A stretch of DNA of 64,000 bases from Rhodosorus marinus. Lineage: Eukaryota > Rhodophyta > Stylonematophyceae > Stylonematales > Stylonemataceae. The DNA is taken from assembly GCA_029953675.1 (NCBI GenBank), contig JAMWBK010000010.1, forward strand, positions 1,626,455 to 1,690,454, written 5' to 3'. Each line of letters starts with the position of its first letter. Within the stretch, counting starts at the first letter, position 1. The notes beneath the pieces were generated by a model. The model was not told where the DNA came from and ran no database searches. It was given only the letters and a program-made list of their open reading frames with translations. The translations under genes were made by a program, and so were the position numbers. Below, piece after piece: positions 1 through 10,511 of the stretch.

Positions 1-877
1 CAAAACGCACCCAGTGTTCGAAAAACAGTTCTGCCGTCATACTGGCGTCTGCATCCGTCCTAGTCGCGACAAACTTCGCGTACTTCGAGAATCGGTCGAT
101 GATTACCAAGATTGCGTCATGTCCGGATTCCGTCATCGGGAGACTGACAATAAAGTCCATCGAGATATCCTGTAACTTTGATTCTGGTACTGGCAGAGGT
201 TGTAAAAACCCCTGAGCCGCCCTTAATGGTTTCTGACGCTGACATGTCTCACACTTCTGTATCAGGGACTGGACGTCGTCTCTTAAGGTCCGCCAATAAT
301 AACGCCGCTTCAACAGGTTGACCGTTTTATGAAGGCCAAAATGACCTCCGGTTGGTTCATCATCGTGTTTCCGCAGAAGTCCGAATTTTCGAAGCAGTCT
401 ACCCCGAAGCAGTAAAGTACGAGGAGTAGGGATTTCGTAGGAAGCAAGACATTTTATACAAACATCATCGCGTTTGTGTGCCGTGAAAATTCGTACCGGA
501 CTTACTGCGGAAACTCCATGATGAACCAACCGGAGGTCATTTTGGCCTTCATAAAACGGTCAACCTGTTGAAGCGGCGTTATTATTGGCGGACCTTAAGA
601 GACGACGTCCAGTCCCTGATACAGAAGTGTGACAGCGTCAGAAACCATTAAGGGCGGCTCAGGGGTTTTTACAACCTCTGCCAGTACCAGAATCAAAGTT
701 ACAGGATATCTCGATGGACTTTATTGTCAGTCTCCCGATGACGGAATCCGGACATGACGCAATCTTGGTAATCGTCGACCGATTCTCGAAGTACGCGAAG
801 TTTGTCGCGACTAGGACGGATGCAGACGCCAGTATGACGGCAGAACTGTTTTTCGAACACTGGGTGCGTTTTGCAGG
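1..877. repeat. Fold-back 1: inverted duplication of gypsy integrase sequence
   Basis: Bases 1 to about 395 are the reverse complement of about 487 to 877; for example the first 30 bases reappear inverted near 848-877. The roughly 90-base centre continues the plus-strand coding sequence of the GyA polyprotein just before the integrase. The arms carry the integrase zinc-binding region and the start of the catalytic core. The left arm may extend beyond the window. Confidence 0.9.
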
Positions 878-1805
878 CTTACCGCAGACGATAGTCTCCG
901 ATCGAGATTCCAAGTTTACCGGGCTCTTTTGGCAGCAACTAATGAGGATGCTCAAGGTAAAAACTCACTTAAGTACGTCATACCATCCCCAGACGGATGG
1001 ACAGACAGAACGAGTTAACCAGACTTTGGAGACCTATCTGCGATGTAAGAGTAGCAAGCGACATGGGCCTCTGATCTTCCCATGGCGGACCTGGTATATA
1101 ATACACAAATTTCTGAAGCCAGTAAGTACTCACCGTTTGAGCTCTTCTATGGGCGAAACCCTAACCTACCAGAGACATTATTCGTACCACGCGCCGAAGA
1201 GGCTACCCCTTCGCCTTTACCTGATGCAGCCTAAGCCTTGCTACGACAACAGCAAGATCAATACACGGTAGCCAGGAATAATATACTTTATGCTAAAAAG
1301 GTGCAAAAACTGCGCTATGATGCGGGTAGGCGTGATCCTGAGTTCTTACCAGACGAGTTGGTGTTATTGGCAACAACAAACCTGCCGCTGCGGGACCCGA
1401 AACCTTTCAGACCGCGCTACATCGGACCCTTCAGAATCACGCGAAAGGTGAATGACGTAGCCTATACCTTGCAGTTACCAGCCGAGATGAACATACATCC
1501 CACGTTCCATGTCTCCCTGCTGAAGAAATTTCGGGGAACCCCCGACAACGTTCAACTCAAAATACCCGATTGTGCAGCTGAAGTAACAGGAGGCGAAATC
1601 AAATCCGTGCTTGGTCATCGGATGAAACCAGAGGGAACCAGCGAATATATGGTTTACTTCGAGGGTGAAACTGTAGCTTATGCTCGATGGATTGCAGCTC
1701 ATCAGTTGCCACAAACCACTGCTACAAAAAAGCAAATTCGCTACTACATGAACTTTCATCGTGCTGCTGAATCTGCCCGACACCGCGCTTCTTCGGTGGG
1801 AGGGA
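396..1805 (+). pseudogene. GyA gypsy pol remnant: integrase plus chromodomain-like tail
   Basis: This is the 3' part of a Ty3/gypsy polyprotein, the enzyme set that copies and inserts an LTR retrotransposon. It aligns with the intact GyA element at 37859-42959. It has a zinc-binding region with HDEPTGGHFG (from about 520), whose second half decays to a stop near 650. The integrase core follows from 714 (MDFIVSLPMT, IVSDRDSKF, YHPQTDGQTERVNQ). After a frameshift near 1045-1240 comes the C-terminal part with FRPRYIGPFR and a chromodomain-like segment (SEYMVYFEGE). Protease, reverse transcriptase and RNase H are absent on the left, where fold-back 1 begins. It is not functional. Confidence 0.88.
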
Positions 1806-2108
1806 TGTGACGTCTCCACCTTCCAGCAATGTCCGGCTATGCAAAATTATGCTCGGGCTGTGCCAAAATCTCTGGAGGTGCAACACCCTTTTGATTTTAA
1901 TAGTTATTGCACATCCCGATGGAGCAAGAGTATAAGTGCGATGGGCAAACTCGATATTTCCCAGGTTAGCTGGAGAGAGAAAAAAGGATATAGGAGGAAA
2001 AAGGATAGAATTGGAATATATTACCTAATTAGGGAGTAATTAGGGGGGAATAAACCCGGAAATCTGGAGTAATTGAGTGAATATCCAGCTGGCAGTTTGA
2101 GACGTAAA
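1806..2108 (+). repeat. GyA 3' LTR
   Basis: The repeat starts TGTGACGTCTCC right after the purine tract GGTGGGAGGGA and ends GAGACGTAAA. It matches, with divergence, the 305-base LTRs of the complete GyA copy. As in that copy, the pol stop codon lies in the first bases of the LTR. Confidence 0.88.
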
Positions 2109-2111
2109 AGA

Positions 2112-2530
2112 GCCGGCAAAAACCACATTTGTGGTTGCCACCGAACGGGTAAATGATAACCTCTCGTATAGATTCAAGCCAAACCTTGGTCGAGTTTCGA
2201 GTTGCAAACGACCATATCAGAAAAAGAAGAAAAAAGCGTGAAAAATACGGACGCAATCGGTTGTCGGACCATTTATCGTACGAAGCTTTTTTTCTTTTTC
2301 ATTCAGGTCCGATAAACTTATATCGGACGGAAGCGACAGTCTTCATACTATATTATATTAGTGTTGTCATATCTCCCCCTCCGAAAAGGTTATGAAGCGT
2401 CCGATATAAGTTTGTCGGACCTGAATTGCCTAATAATTAATCCATATGGTTTTGGACTCGTGTCCAGTACAAATTTATCTGACCAAAAATAAAAATAAGA
2501 TAAAGAGGTTCGTCCGATAACGGTCCGATA
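2112..2530. repeat. Repeat family R1, copy 1, with internal palindromes
   Basis: Begins near AGCCGGCAAAAACCACATTTGTGGT and shares its layout with 23382-23700. The two copies share the GGACGCAATCGG...TCGGACCATTTATCG stretch. It contains an inverted pair at about 2302-2330 and 2398-2426, built on GTCCGATAAACTTATATCGGAC. Further single TCCGATA boxes occur to about 2530. No coding capacity is seen. It could be a MITE or fold-back DNA element; the class is not established. Confidence 0.6.
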
Positions 2531-2677
2531 ATGACCAATTGACGTCCAATCTGTGGGGCATCGTGTTCGTAATACATAGTGCGCTCCATAATGTTGCTGC
2601 GTTTCAACTTTCTGAATTGGTTGCATTCTGAAAAAACCCCAGATTGTATGACAGCCTGTCGACCTCAGAGGAGCCTA

Positions 2678-2947
2678 TGTCACTTCCTTAAGAGACGGGT
2701 TCATTAGCACGACCTTGCACTGGAGCCCGGAGGGCTAAACATAGCATGCCGGAGGGCTAAAGTGGAGAATCGTGGCAAGATTTGGCACTCTAAACCTAGC
2801 CTATATGTACCATAACTATGGCATCTCTCTAAGGGTTAGTGCTAGGAGAAAACGAGTTAGGAAGAGTTAGGAAAAAGAAGTTAAATCTGAGACAAAAATA
2901 GTAAAATTTACCAAGAAATTGAAATCAAGTCATCTGAGGACGTTTCA
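2678..2947 (+). repeat. GyB LTR (upstream copy)
   Basis: Starts TGTCACTTCC and ends GGACGTTTCA, matching the 3' LTR at 5516-5777, including the internal GGCCGGAGGGCTAAAGTGGAGA-like and CATCTGAGGACGTTTCA stretches. It is followed by G-A-TGGTCTCA, the start of a primer binding site. Confidence 0.8.
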
Positions 2948-2952
2948 GATGG

Positions 2953-3688
2953 TCTCACGTCTGGAAGATACAGGTTCAGTAAAACGGCCGGAGGGCTAAA
3001 GTGGAGAATCGCGACAAGATTTGTTACGCTAACCTTAGCATATATATACCGTAACTATGACATCTCTCTCAGGGTTAGCGTCGAATTCGTCCGAGGATGG
3101 TAGCTGCTGGTAAATCGCTGGGCAGTAGGCAACAGTCGCAGGTACTCCTCCACCAGTTTTGACCGGAAATTAGCGCCTCGGTCGGTTAATATCTGTACTG
3201 GCCACACGATCTCTTCGTAGATGAACTTGGCGACATTTGCCTGCGTCGCTTCCGGCATCGCTCGTACTAACGACCAACGTGTCAGGGACTCTACTGCTGC
3301 AAGAATCCACTGATTTCCAGTCAGGGACTCTACTGCTGCAAGAATCCACTGATTTCGTTGGTCGGTAGTACGAGCGATGCCGGAAGCGACGCAGGCAAAT
3401 GTCGCCAAGTTCATCTACGAAGAGATCGTGTGTCCATATGGAGCTCCAGTACAGATATTAACCGACCGAGGCGCTAATTTCCGGTCAAAACTGGTGGAGG
3501 AGTACCTGCGACTGTTGCCTACTGCCCAGCGATTTACCAGCAGTTACCATCCTCGGACGAATTCGACGGAAGAAGGGGGGAAGAAGGGAGTTAGGAACAG
3601 TTGGGAAAAAGAACTTAAGTCTAAGACAAAGGAAAAGCCGATTTACGAAGAATTCGAAACCAGAACAAACATCATCTGAGGACGTTTC
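2953..3688 (+). repeat. GyB 5' LTR interrupted by fold-back 2
   Basis: A second LTR begins TCTCACGTCTGGAAGA (2953) and runs to AGGGTTAG (3078). It resumes at 3569 and ends GGACGTTTCA at about 3688, before the primer binding site. The 490 bases in between are an unrelated palindrome. Comparison with the uninterrupted LTR at 5516-5777 shows the break falls after AGGGTT. Confidence 0.75.
3079..3568. repeat. Fold-back 2: near-perfect inverted repeat with integrase sequence
   Basis: The left arm 3079-3279 is the reverse complement of the right arm 3356-3568. The right arm is longer mainly by a 12-base indel near 3432. The 76-base loop holds a tandemly duplicated unit of about 37 bases (TCAGGGACTCTACTGCTGCA...). 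The right arm encodes part of a gypsy integrase core of a third lineage (QILTDRGANFRSKL, YHPRTNS). It lies inside a GyB LTR. Confidence 0.9.
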
Positions 3689-3691
3689 AGT

Positions 3692-3703
3692 TGGTCTCAT
3701 CGC
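3692..3703 (+). promoter_or_regulatory. Primer binding site of GyB
   Basis: TGGTCTCATCGC directly follows the LTR end. TGG is the expected complement of a tRNA 3' CCA. The same sequence follows the 5' LTR of GyA (minus strand, 42652 downward). Confidence 0.65.
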
Positions 3704-3779
3704 GTGATTGCGATTGAGGAACCGACCGGAGGCAGAGAACCTGATGGACAAAGTAAATGAGCCCAGAACCAGAACCAGA

Positions 3780-4380
3780 ATGTCGTCATTCATAAAGATC
3801 CAGGCCCAGCACCCGAAGGCTTACGACGGTCGGAGGGATGCATTGCTGATTATCAAGTTCCTAAACAGCCTACGAACATATTTTAAATTAGCGCAGCTAC
3901 CCGAAGACGACGATGAATATAAGATACCCTGGCCGAGGCTTATCTCACCGGAGACGCATCATATTGGTGGTCGCTGATACACGAAAATCGAAAAACAGAC
4001 CACTACGACGGATTTGAAGACAACCTTGAAGGCTGAATTTTACCCGGCCGACGCGAAAAAATCTGAGCTAAGCAACAGTTCGCGAGACCGGTCCAACGGA
4101 CGTCGGTCGCGGCGTAATCGGCTTATTTCAACAAGTGCCTCATCCAAGTCGGAACGATCTCCGATTCTGAGAACTTTGACCGTTTTGTCCACGGATTGAA
4201 GACTGACATCAACGGTATATTTATATACACGATGTCCAAACATTTGAGGAGGCACAAGCGCTGCCGCTGAAAATGGAGCTGAGATGGCCAGCCAAAATTC
4301 TAGAAGGGAGGGAAAACTTTCACCAAACACGGCAACGTCCCAAACCACCTTCGTACGGCTGTTGAACACCATATTTTTTA
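3780..4380 (+). pseudogene. GyB gag remnant
   Basis: From ATG 3780 the product (SSFIKIQAQHPKAYDGRRD, FLNSLRTYFKL) matches the N-terminal half of the GyA Gag at 41769-42545. The frame shifts near 3940. Later pieces still match (YLTGDASYWW-like, FYPADA, IYIHDVQ). The remnant stops near 4380, before the zinc knuckle region, where sequence jumps directly to integrase. Gag normally packages the retrotransposon RNA. Confidence 0.8.
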
Positions 4381-4389
4381 ACCGGTTGG

Positions 4390-5512
4390 GAAAGTGTCCA
4401 TATCGGTGGATTTCATTGTCAACTTACCATTGACGTCGGAAGGCTATGACTCCATCCTCGTTCCCGTCGACAGGTTTACGAAATATGTGCGGTTCGTTTC
4501 GACGACCACTTCCGCCACTGTTTCCGAAGTTGCAGAGTTGTGTTCACACCATTGGCTGCGCATTGCGGGTGTTCCCGCGGATACCCTCTCCGATCGCGAT
4601 CCCCGATTCACGTGTGTTTTCTGGGGACACTGATGAAACTACTGAGGGTGAAACAGAACCTCAGTACGGCGTATCACCCACAGACAGATGAACCGACCGA
4701 ACGGACAAACCAAAAGTTGGAAACCTACTTATGATGCACTGCCCGGCGCAGAATTGGGAGGCAGACCTTTCAACTGCCGAGCTGTGGTACAAGAGTCAGG
4801 TCTGAGACCCATTTTCCCCTTTGGAAGTGCTGTACGGACGCAACCCGACGTTAGCGTACGACCTCATCTTGCCGGACTACCACAGTGTGCAACTCCCTTA
4901 CCCGAAACTGCAACGGTGCTCCTACGACGCCAACAAGATCAACAATCTTTATACCGAGTCAACGTTAGGTTCTGCCCAGGACGGCAGCGGTTTTACTCCG
5001 ATCGTGGGAAAAAAGACGTGCAGTTTAAAACCGGCGATTCCGTCGTGCTATCTACGCGAAATCTCCACCCGCCGGGTAGTAAGGTTTTTCGACCTCGCCA
5101 TATGGGGGGGGAAAAGGCGACGCGCCAAGACATGAGGCCATCATGTCACGAAAATCGCGGACAGGAATGCGGGCCTTTCAAAGTTCTACAAAACATCGGC
5201 GAAGTTGCGTACCACTTAAGCTCACGGAGGATTTTCAAATTCATGATGTTTTTCTGCGACGAGTCGAGTAATACCTGCGTTCCTGTGGCTCACGCAACCC
5301 TGCGAGGTTAAGTCGGTATTCGGGCATCGGCTGAGCGCTGAGGATTTGAACGAATATTTGCTCTATATGGATTGGGGAGACAACGGATGATCTACGATGG
5401 TTATCACATCATCTGCCGCAGAATGGGAATACCAAGAAGCAGATCCAGTATTACACAAACCTTCATAAGGCTGCTTCATCTTCAGCCAGAAGTCTTTTCC
5501 TGCGGAGGGAGG
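4390..5512 (+). pseudogene. GyB integrase remnant
   Basis: Starts with [16 protein letters not shown] at about 4400, the beginning of the integrase catalytic core. It continues in shifted frames with [19 protein letters not shown] and [12 protein letters not shown], then the GPFxV and chromodomain-like region near 5170-5480. There are several frameshifts. Protease, reverse transcriptase and RNase H are missing, so this copy has a large internal deletion between gag and integrase. A purine tract GCGGAGGGAGGAGA precedes the 3' LTR. Confidence 0.8.
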
Positions 5513-5515
5513 AGA

Positions 5516-5777
5516 TGTCACGTCCTGAAGAGACAGGTTCAGTGGCACGGCCGGAGGGCTAAAGTGGAGAGTCGTGACAAGATTTGGCACGCTACCCTTA
5601 TAGCCTATAAATACCGTAACTATGACATCTCTCCAGGGTTGGAAATAGGAGAAAGGGGGTAGAAGGGAAGCGAGTTAAATAGGAAGAGTTAGGAAAAAGA
5701 AGTTAAATCTGAGACAAAAGTAAAAGCTGATTACGAAGAAACTGAAACCAGGGCAAACGTCATCTGAGGACGTTTCA
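5516..5777 (+). repeat. GyB 3' LTR
   Basis: 262 bases from TGTCACGTCC to GGACGTTTCA. The termini form a short inverted repeat (TGTCACGTCC / GGACGTTTCA). It lies just after a polypurine tract. Confidence 0.82.
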
Positions 5778-7251
5778 GCCTAAAGCATACTGCGGAGCCT
5801 AAGGATGGGATGATTGATATTAGACATTCGATGTTTTTATCGGACACAAAATAAGACATGTATTTTAGAAGTATTTCAAGCGGGCTTCGCCTAATTGTCT
5901 TCATTGATTCGAACACAAATTGTCAACGAAAAAGCTTATCGGAGGGTTTATGACAGGGTTTTGAATAGAATTTATTTTCTCTACATGACAGACTGTATGC
6001 CAGATGTCTTAGACTGAGCGGTGATACCTGATAGTGGATAGAAAAAGGGAAGAAATTTTTGCAGGTAAACCAAAAATTGAAATTCTTGAGACCCGTAAGT
6101 TCTCTATTGCGTAGCTTAGTTTCGCGAAATGCAGATCCGTTCGTGTCGAACCAACTTACAACTCCGAGGATTTTGGAGAATAAAGGATTCCATTTAACTC
6201 TTGGACAATTTCCTCATAACTTAGGTTGGGAATAACGGTCGGATCAAATCACCGCTTTTCATCATTATTACCGAAGATCCTAATGCATCTGCATCTTCCC
6301 CTAGTGGGACTATGGCTACTCTTAGTAGCAGGTGAATAACCTGTGTGGTGCTTTGTGACTTCTCCGCACTTGCCCAACAGAATTTGGATCTCCATGAGCA
6401 CAGGCTGCTCCAAATTACGTAATTGAAAATATCGGACGAAGCCATGGAGAGACGCCTACTTACTATGAAACGCATTTTCGATGAGCATTTATCCGGTCGT
6501 CCGCAATTTTGCAATCGGACCTTTTCGGACGTCTTCATATCCGCCCGCGCAAGAAAACCCCGCTCCGTTTAGTACCAATCGTGTGGGAGCACGCGCCAAG
6601 CGTGCTTAACTGATAGAACCAAGTTTGGGGTTTCGTATAAAGTGTGAGCAAGAAATCAAAATGCTGAGCGCGTGCGGACGATGTTTTTCTAATGGAAACT
6701 GGCTTTTCGCGTTCATAGCGCAGAGTGCTTTAGGTTCTGTTCGAGAATTCACATAGTCAGACGCCTCCTGCTCGACCACAGACATCAGCGCATCCTTTTG
6801 TTTTTTTGCGTGCGTCTGCGGTTGCTGCACTCCACCTGAAAGGGGTCAAGTCCTAACTTGGTAGAGTTATGATTCCGGCGTTGAGTCCGCGGTGGATGTT
6901 AGCGAATGCTGCCAGTCACTAGATGCGCTTGGGAAGAGCAATGAACCTTGAACAATGAGCTCTTTAGTCTAGTATCTGCCCCGAGGAAAGGATAATTCCT
7001 TGCACTCTGGCTTTCGAGGGGAGTCCGATTTCGAGTGAAGAACAAACTCTTCATATTTCTCCGCTGTGGACATTTTTCCATTACATACCTTCGAAACGGC
7101 TCGAACGCGCCGAAAAAGCTAGATAGTAAACCATTTGCCAGAATTTGCCACGTGTGCAACGGAAAACAATCGCATAGTTGCCCTGACGAGAAGGTACCAT
7201 AATTCGAGCTAAACTCCTACACTAACTAGTACGAGACGTTTTTGTCAAGTT
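5778..7251. other. No recognised gene
   Basis: AT-rich non-coding stretch downstream of GyB. ORFs are short, overlap on both strands and show no recognisable motif. It may include decayed repeats. Confidence 0.5.
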
Positions 7252-7921
7252 TCAAGAAGCCTTCCTTTTTGACCCTGTAGCCGGCGTGGTCTCTGATTTG
7301 CCTTTCGCGGCTCCCCCTCTCAGTCCGAGCAGTCTTTTCAGCTCTCTTCGAAGGATCAAAAGAGTAAAGACTACCCATAACACTATGGCAGGGCTCCAAA
7401 TGGATTGCCGAAGAACGCTTCTCGCGAAGACTTCGAGGACGTTTAGGACACAGCACGCATAAGTAGCTTGTGCGTCCAGGCGAGATAGTAGCATCGTACC
7501 CGAAAATATTTGCGCCATCCCATACAGAACCCTATCATTCGACGATCAAGATCGAAGTTTGTAAGTCTCCAAGAGCAAGGAAGGGTTTCGAGGGCCAGAT
7601 GCCCACTGTTTTGCCTTCTTGTTCTCCAGATTTATGGGGTACAGCAATCGCAGAGCTCAAACACTTACGTCCCAGATTACGACGCAGAAAAAAATAACCG
7701 ACGTACCTTAGAGAGGTGTCATCAAAAGACGCCGGCATACCAGCCCTTTGCAACAGCGCATGGTATTGCCTGAATTGAAGAAGCTGACGTGCATAATGCT
7801 TAGGATAGAAAAGTCCTGAGATCTTCATCAACCCAGAAGCAGCCATATAAACGAAAAGCGCGAGGGATGCATAGCTAATTGCTTTTACCACCCTCTGAAT
7901 CGCAGTCTGGTCGTCAGCCAT
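7252..7921 (-). CDS. DoxX/TMEM35-like small membrane protein (2 exons)
   Basis: Exon 1 is 7921-7707 and exon 2 is 7531-7252; the intron 7706-7532 has GTACGT...GATAG ends. The joined 164-residue product starts MADDQTAIQR. It has about four hydrophobic segments (ISYASLALFVYMAASGLM; VLYGMAQIFSGTMLL; ATYACCVLNVLEVFA; WSPAIVLWVVFTLLIL) and a basic, Ser/Ala-rich tail. The pattern of a Gly/Lys-containing first helix, a FYPK loop and an LR..YG..QI..G second helix resembles DoxX/TMEM35-type proteins, whose role in algae is not defined. The phase-2 splice restores one frame, which supports the model. The family call is tentative. Confidence 0.6.
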
Positions 7922-8474
7922 TGGCGATTTTACCTTCCTGATAGCGCCACCTAAATCAGCAGTCAGACCGCAAGCACATATTATCCAGCCTTGAAACACA
8001 ACCAAAGGATTACCTTAACACTCACCCTAACACCCCCAGTACCGCGAACGATCTGAGAGGGTGCCCGTGTCGTTTCATCTCTGGTCTCACAGGTCCTGGG
8101 AGAGGGTTTCTTTCTGCTGCAGGCCAGAGTGAAAGTGAACAGAAGTTTTTACGATTCGCTTGAACAGTCCTTGCGAACTTTCAGAGGCGAAGATTGTTTT
8201 CAATTAGGAAACGCGTCTCGCTACTGCTATGATACTGGCGCCATGAAGAGTGGCTATTTAAGGTGATCTGACAGCTACGGCGGTTGTTTAAAATTCGGGG
8301 CTATTTTCTCAGAGTATTGGAGCATTAGGTACTCTTCCTCTCTCCGCTGTGGTGCGGAGTTGTTCGATGCAGCTAGGACTCAGCAATAAACACGTGGCCT
8401 CTGAGCTACACATTTCACAGTTCAGATATGTGGTTTCGATAGTATGTCATCCCCAGACTAACGTAACGACAAAG

Positions 8475-9782
8475 TCAGGTGTCTACTTCCCTGCCTTGTG
8501 CTCGAATCTGGCTTGAAGAAATATCTTCCCGGAACAGAGCTTCTGGTATTTCTACGAACATTCTGTTGAGCTCGTTGGGTATATCGATATCCCGCAAGGT
8601 CAAGAATTTGGACTCCCCGTTGCCCAACTGTTCTATCCGGCCAGCGACAAAGATCCGAGAGCCAACGTTTGCCTTTTCGGACAGCTGGTGTATCATCTCT
8701 TCTGACCCACCTGCGTAGTAGGCAGGGTTCAGGATCCTTACTGCTGTGTCATAGCCCGAAACGAAACAGCAGCCTGGGAGTATGTTCATTTTCTCGACAA
8801 ATAAGGGCTTCGTGGTCAGGATCACTTGAGATTCACCCCGGAACTGTTCTACTCGACGGAGTGTCTCGTCCACAGAGAGTCGCCCCTTGTCAGCGTTGAC
8901 CACTGCAAGCTCGTACGCAGCCTGTCGCTCTCCCGATAAGCGCTTGGCCGCTTCGAACAATTTCTGGTGACCTATGTGCAAGGGGTTAAAAGATCCCGGA
9001 AGAACTAAGCCCTGAAAACGCATATACTCGGTCGCAGTCACGCCGTCTTTATCAATAAGAACCGAGTCCAGTCGCGTCTCTCCTTTCAAGAACTTTGCAA
9101 TAAGTGTTCCAGGATTTCGCGATCCTTCTTGATGCTCTAGCTTCTCCACGACATCAAGCCCAATGGTTATGAGTCTATCTGAGCCTCTTCCTTCCTGTAG
9201 GGATCCCTCCAACGCAAAGAGAATGGCTCTCGATACTAGCTCATCCTCTTCTGCTCTTGTCCGTGTTCCTTTTCCTAGCACCGACCCGTAGCTGTGAATC
9301 CCTTCTTTGGTGGCAACGGATACCCAGAACCTATTTGTCCCCTTACGCTCTGGTGTGGTACTGATTGCGGCAGTCGCACCGACTCCTAGCAATCGGTACT
9401 CGGGCGCAGAGCCGCTGTTGACCGTTGAGCCCTCCCGTAGGTACTCTTGTCCTCGGGCATAGCATGCCTCAGCCATAAGAGCAGATATTTCCTGGTTCAC
9501 TGTCCCAGCAACTACATCGGGCAGGGCTGGTCGCAGAAGGTTTTCAAGAGCGCGCCGATTGTATGGCACAATCCCCTCTAAGATCGTAGATGAAGCCCCG
9601 GGCTCATTCAGAAGCCATGCTAGTACTCGTGATCCAGCCCCAGTGGTTGCCAACACAAGCTTCGTTCTACGGTCAGAGTGGAGCCTCTGGATGAAATCCT
9701 TAACTTCGCCTCTGGCTTCATATCCCATACGCAAAGGTGCTCCCGAACCGAAGGCCAACATTTGCTTTTGAGAAGCCGCCAT
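8475..9782 (-). CDS. CinA-like / nucleotidylyltransferase-superfamily fusion protein
   Basis: A single-exon gene of 435 residues starting MAASQKQML. The N-terminal half (about 1-230) looks like a CinA C-terminal-type domain, with VLATTGAGSR, a helical repeat and a Gly-rich LLGVGATAAI stretch. The C-terminal half has a nucleotidylyltransferase fold: PGSFNPLHIGHQ near residue 260 is the HxGH nucleotide-binding motif, and ISSSQIR near 423 is the ISSTxxR-type motif. Proteins of this architecture occur in plants and protists; the substrate is not known, although HxGH enzymes transfer nucleotidyl groups as in NAD or CoA synthesis. No intron is needed. Confidence 0.8.
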   Translation of the reverse strand: MAASQKQMLAFGSGAPLRMGYEARGEVKDFIQRLHSDRRTKLVLATTGAGSRVLAWLLNEPGASSTILEGIVPYNRRALENLLRPALPDVVAGTVNQEISALMAEACYARGQEYLREGSTVNSGSAPEYRLLGVGATAAISTTPERKGTNRFWVSVATKEGIHSYGSVLGKGTRTRAEEDELVSRAILFALEGSLQEGRGSDRLITIGLDVVEKLEHQEGSRNPGTLIAKFLKGETRLDSVLIDKDGVTATEYMRFQGLVLPGSFNPLHIGHQKLFEAAKRLSGERQAAYELAVVNADKGRLSVDETLRRVEQFRGESQVILTTKPLFVEKMNILPGCCFVSGYDTAVRILNPAYYAGGSEEMIHQLSEKANVGSRIFVAGRIEQLGNGESKFLTLRDIDIPNELNRMFVEIPEALFREDISSSQIRAQGREVDT

Positions 9783-10208
9783 TGGTTCTTTGCGAAAAGA
9801 TTTCCTTTACTGTTTAGTTGGTGGAAAGCTCCTTCCAGCTGACTATCGCACCTTCATCCAACTCCGCAAATTATGATTTTCTCTCGAACGTAGTTGAATG
9901 AATGTGTTCGCTCAACACGATACTACACCCGCGCAATGAATCTCCTAGCTACTCCCGTCCAAGCCTCGACTTGCCTGACCCATGGGATGACTAAGTATGC
10001 ATCAGCTGGTGGTCTCCGCCTCAAAATTGTTGAGACATTTCACCAGGGAAGGGTAGGTCATCCTCCACGTGCTCACCGGGGAATCGAGGAGAACCAATTT
10101 TTTTTCGTCGAGACGCTGATTGTAGGTGAAACGCTTTAAGAACAGTTCTGGGTATTGAGAGTCTTGGGCTAGCATCTGGTGGGGTTTGAATGTCGTAAGG
10201 AATTCACC

Positions 10209-10511
10209 ATGGGAAGCACTGCAAGCAAGGATGAGGAGCCAGCCAGGTCTCAAAAGCAGCCGATGGTTAGTCAAAAGAAGAGAAAGGTATGCTATGAGCA
10301 TCGAGACAAATACTACGAATGTTTCAATACGCAAACGGCCGATGGTTCCGCAGATCAATGCAAAGAGTTGCGGCGCCAATACGAAGAGGCCTGTCTCCGA
10401 TCATGGGTGAAGTACTTTGACGACATGCACAAAAACGAAAAATCTGCCGCGGCACAGAAGCGTATGATGCAGACAGTGCAACCCTCTAAAAGATTCGCAG
10501 CTGAGGAATAG
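10209..10511 (+). CDS. COA6: Cytochrome c oxidase assembly factor COA6
   Basis: The product has 100 residues from the ATG at 10209, which has a strong ACCATGG context; an upstream in-frame start at 10179 is less likely. It contains a CX9C motif (C-YEHRDKYYE-C) and a CX10C motif (C-KELRRQYEEA-C), followed by WVKYFDDM. This is the COA6 signature within the Cox6B/CHCH family. COA6 is a twin-cysteine protein of the mitochondrial intermembrane space, imported by the MIA40 route, that helps metallate the CuA site of COX2. The N-terminus is a short polar tail. It is a single exon. Confidence 0.88.
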   Translation: MGSTASKDEEPARSQKQPMVSQKKRKVCYEHRDKYYECFNTQTADGSADQCKELRRQYEEACLRSWVKYFDDMHKNEKSAAAQKRMMQTVQPSKRFAAEE

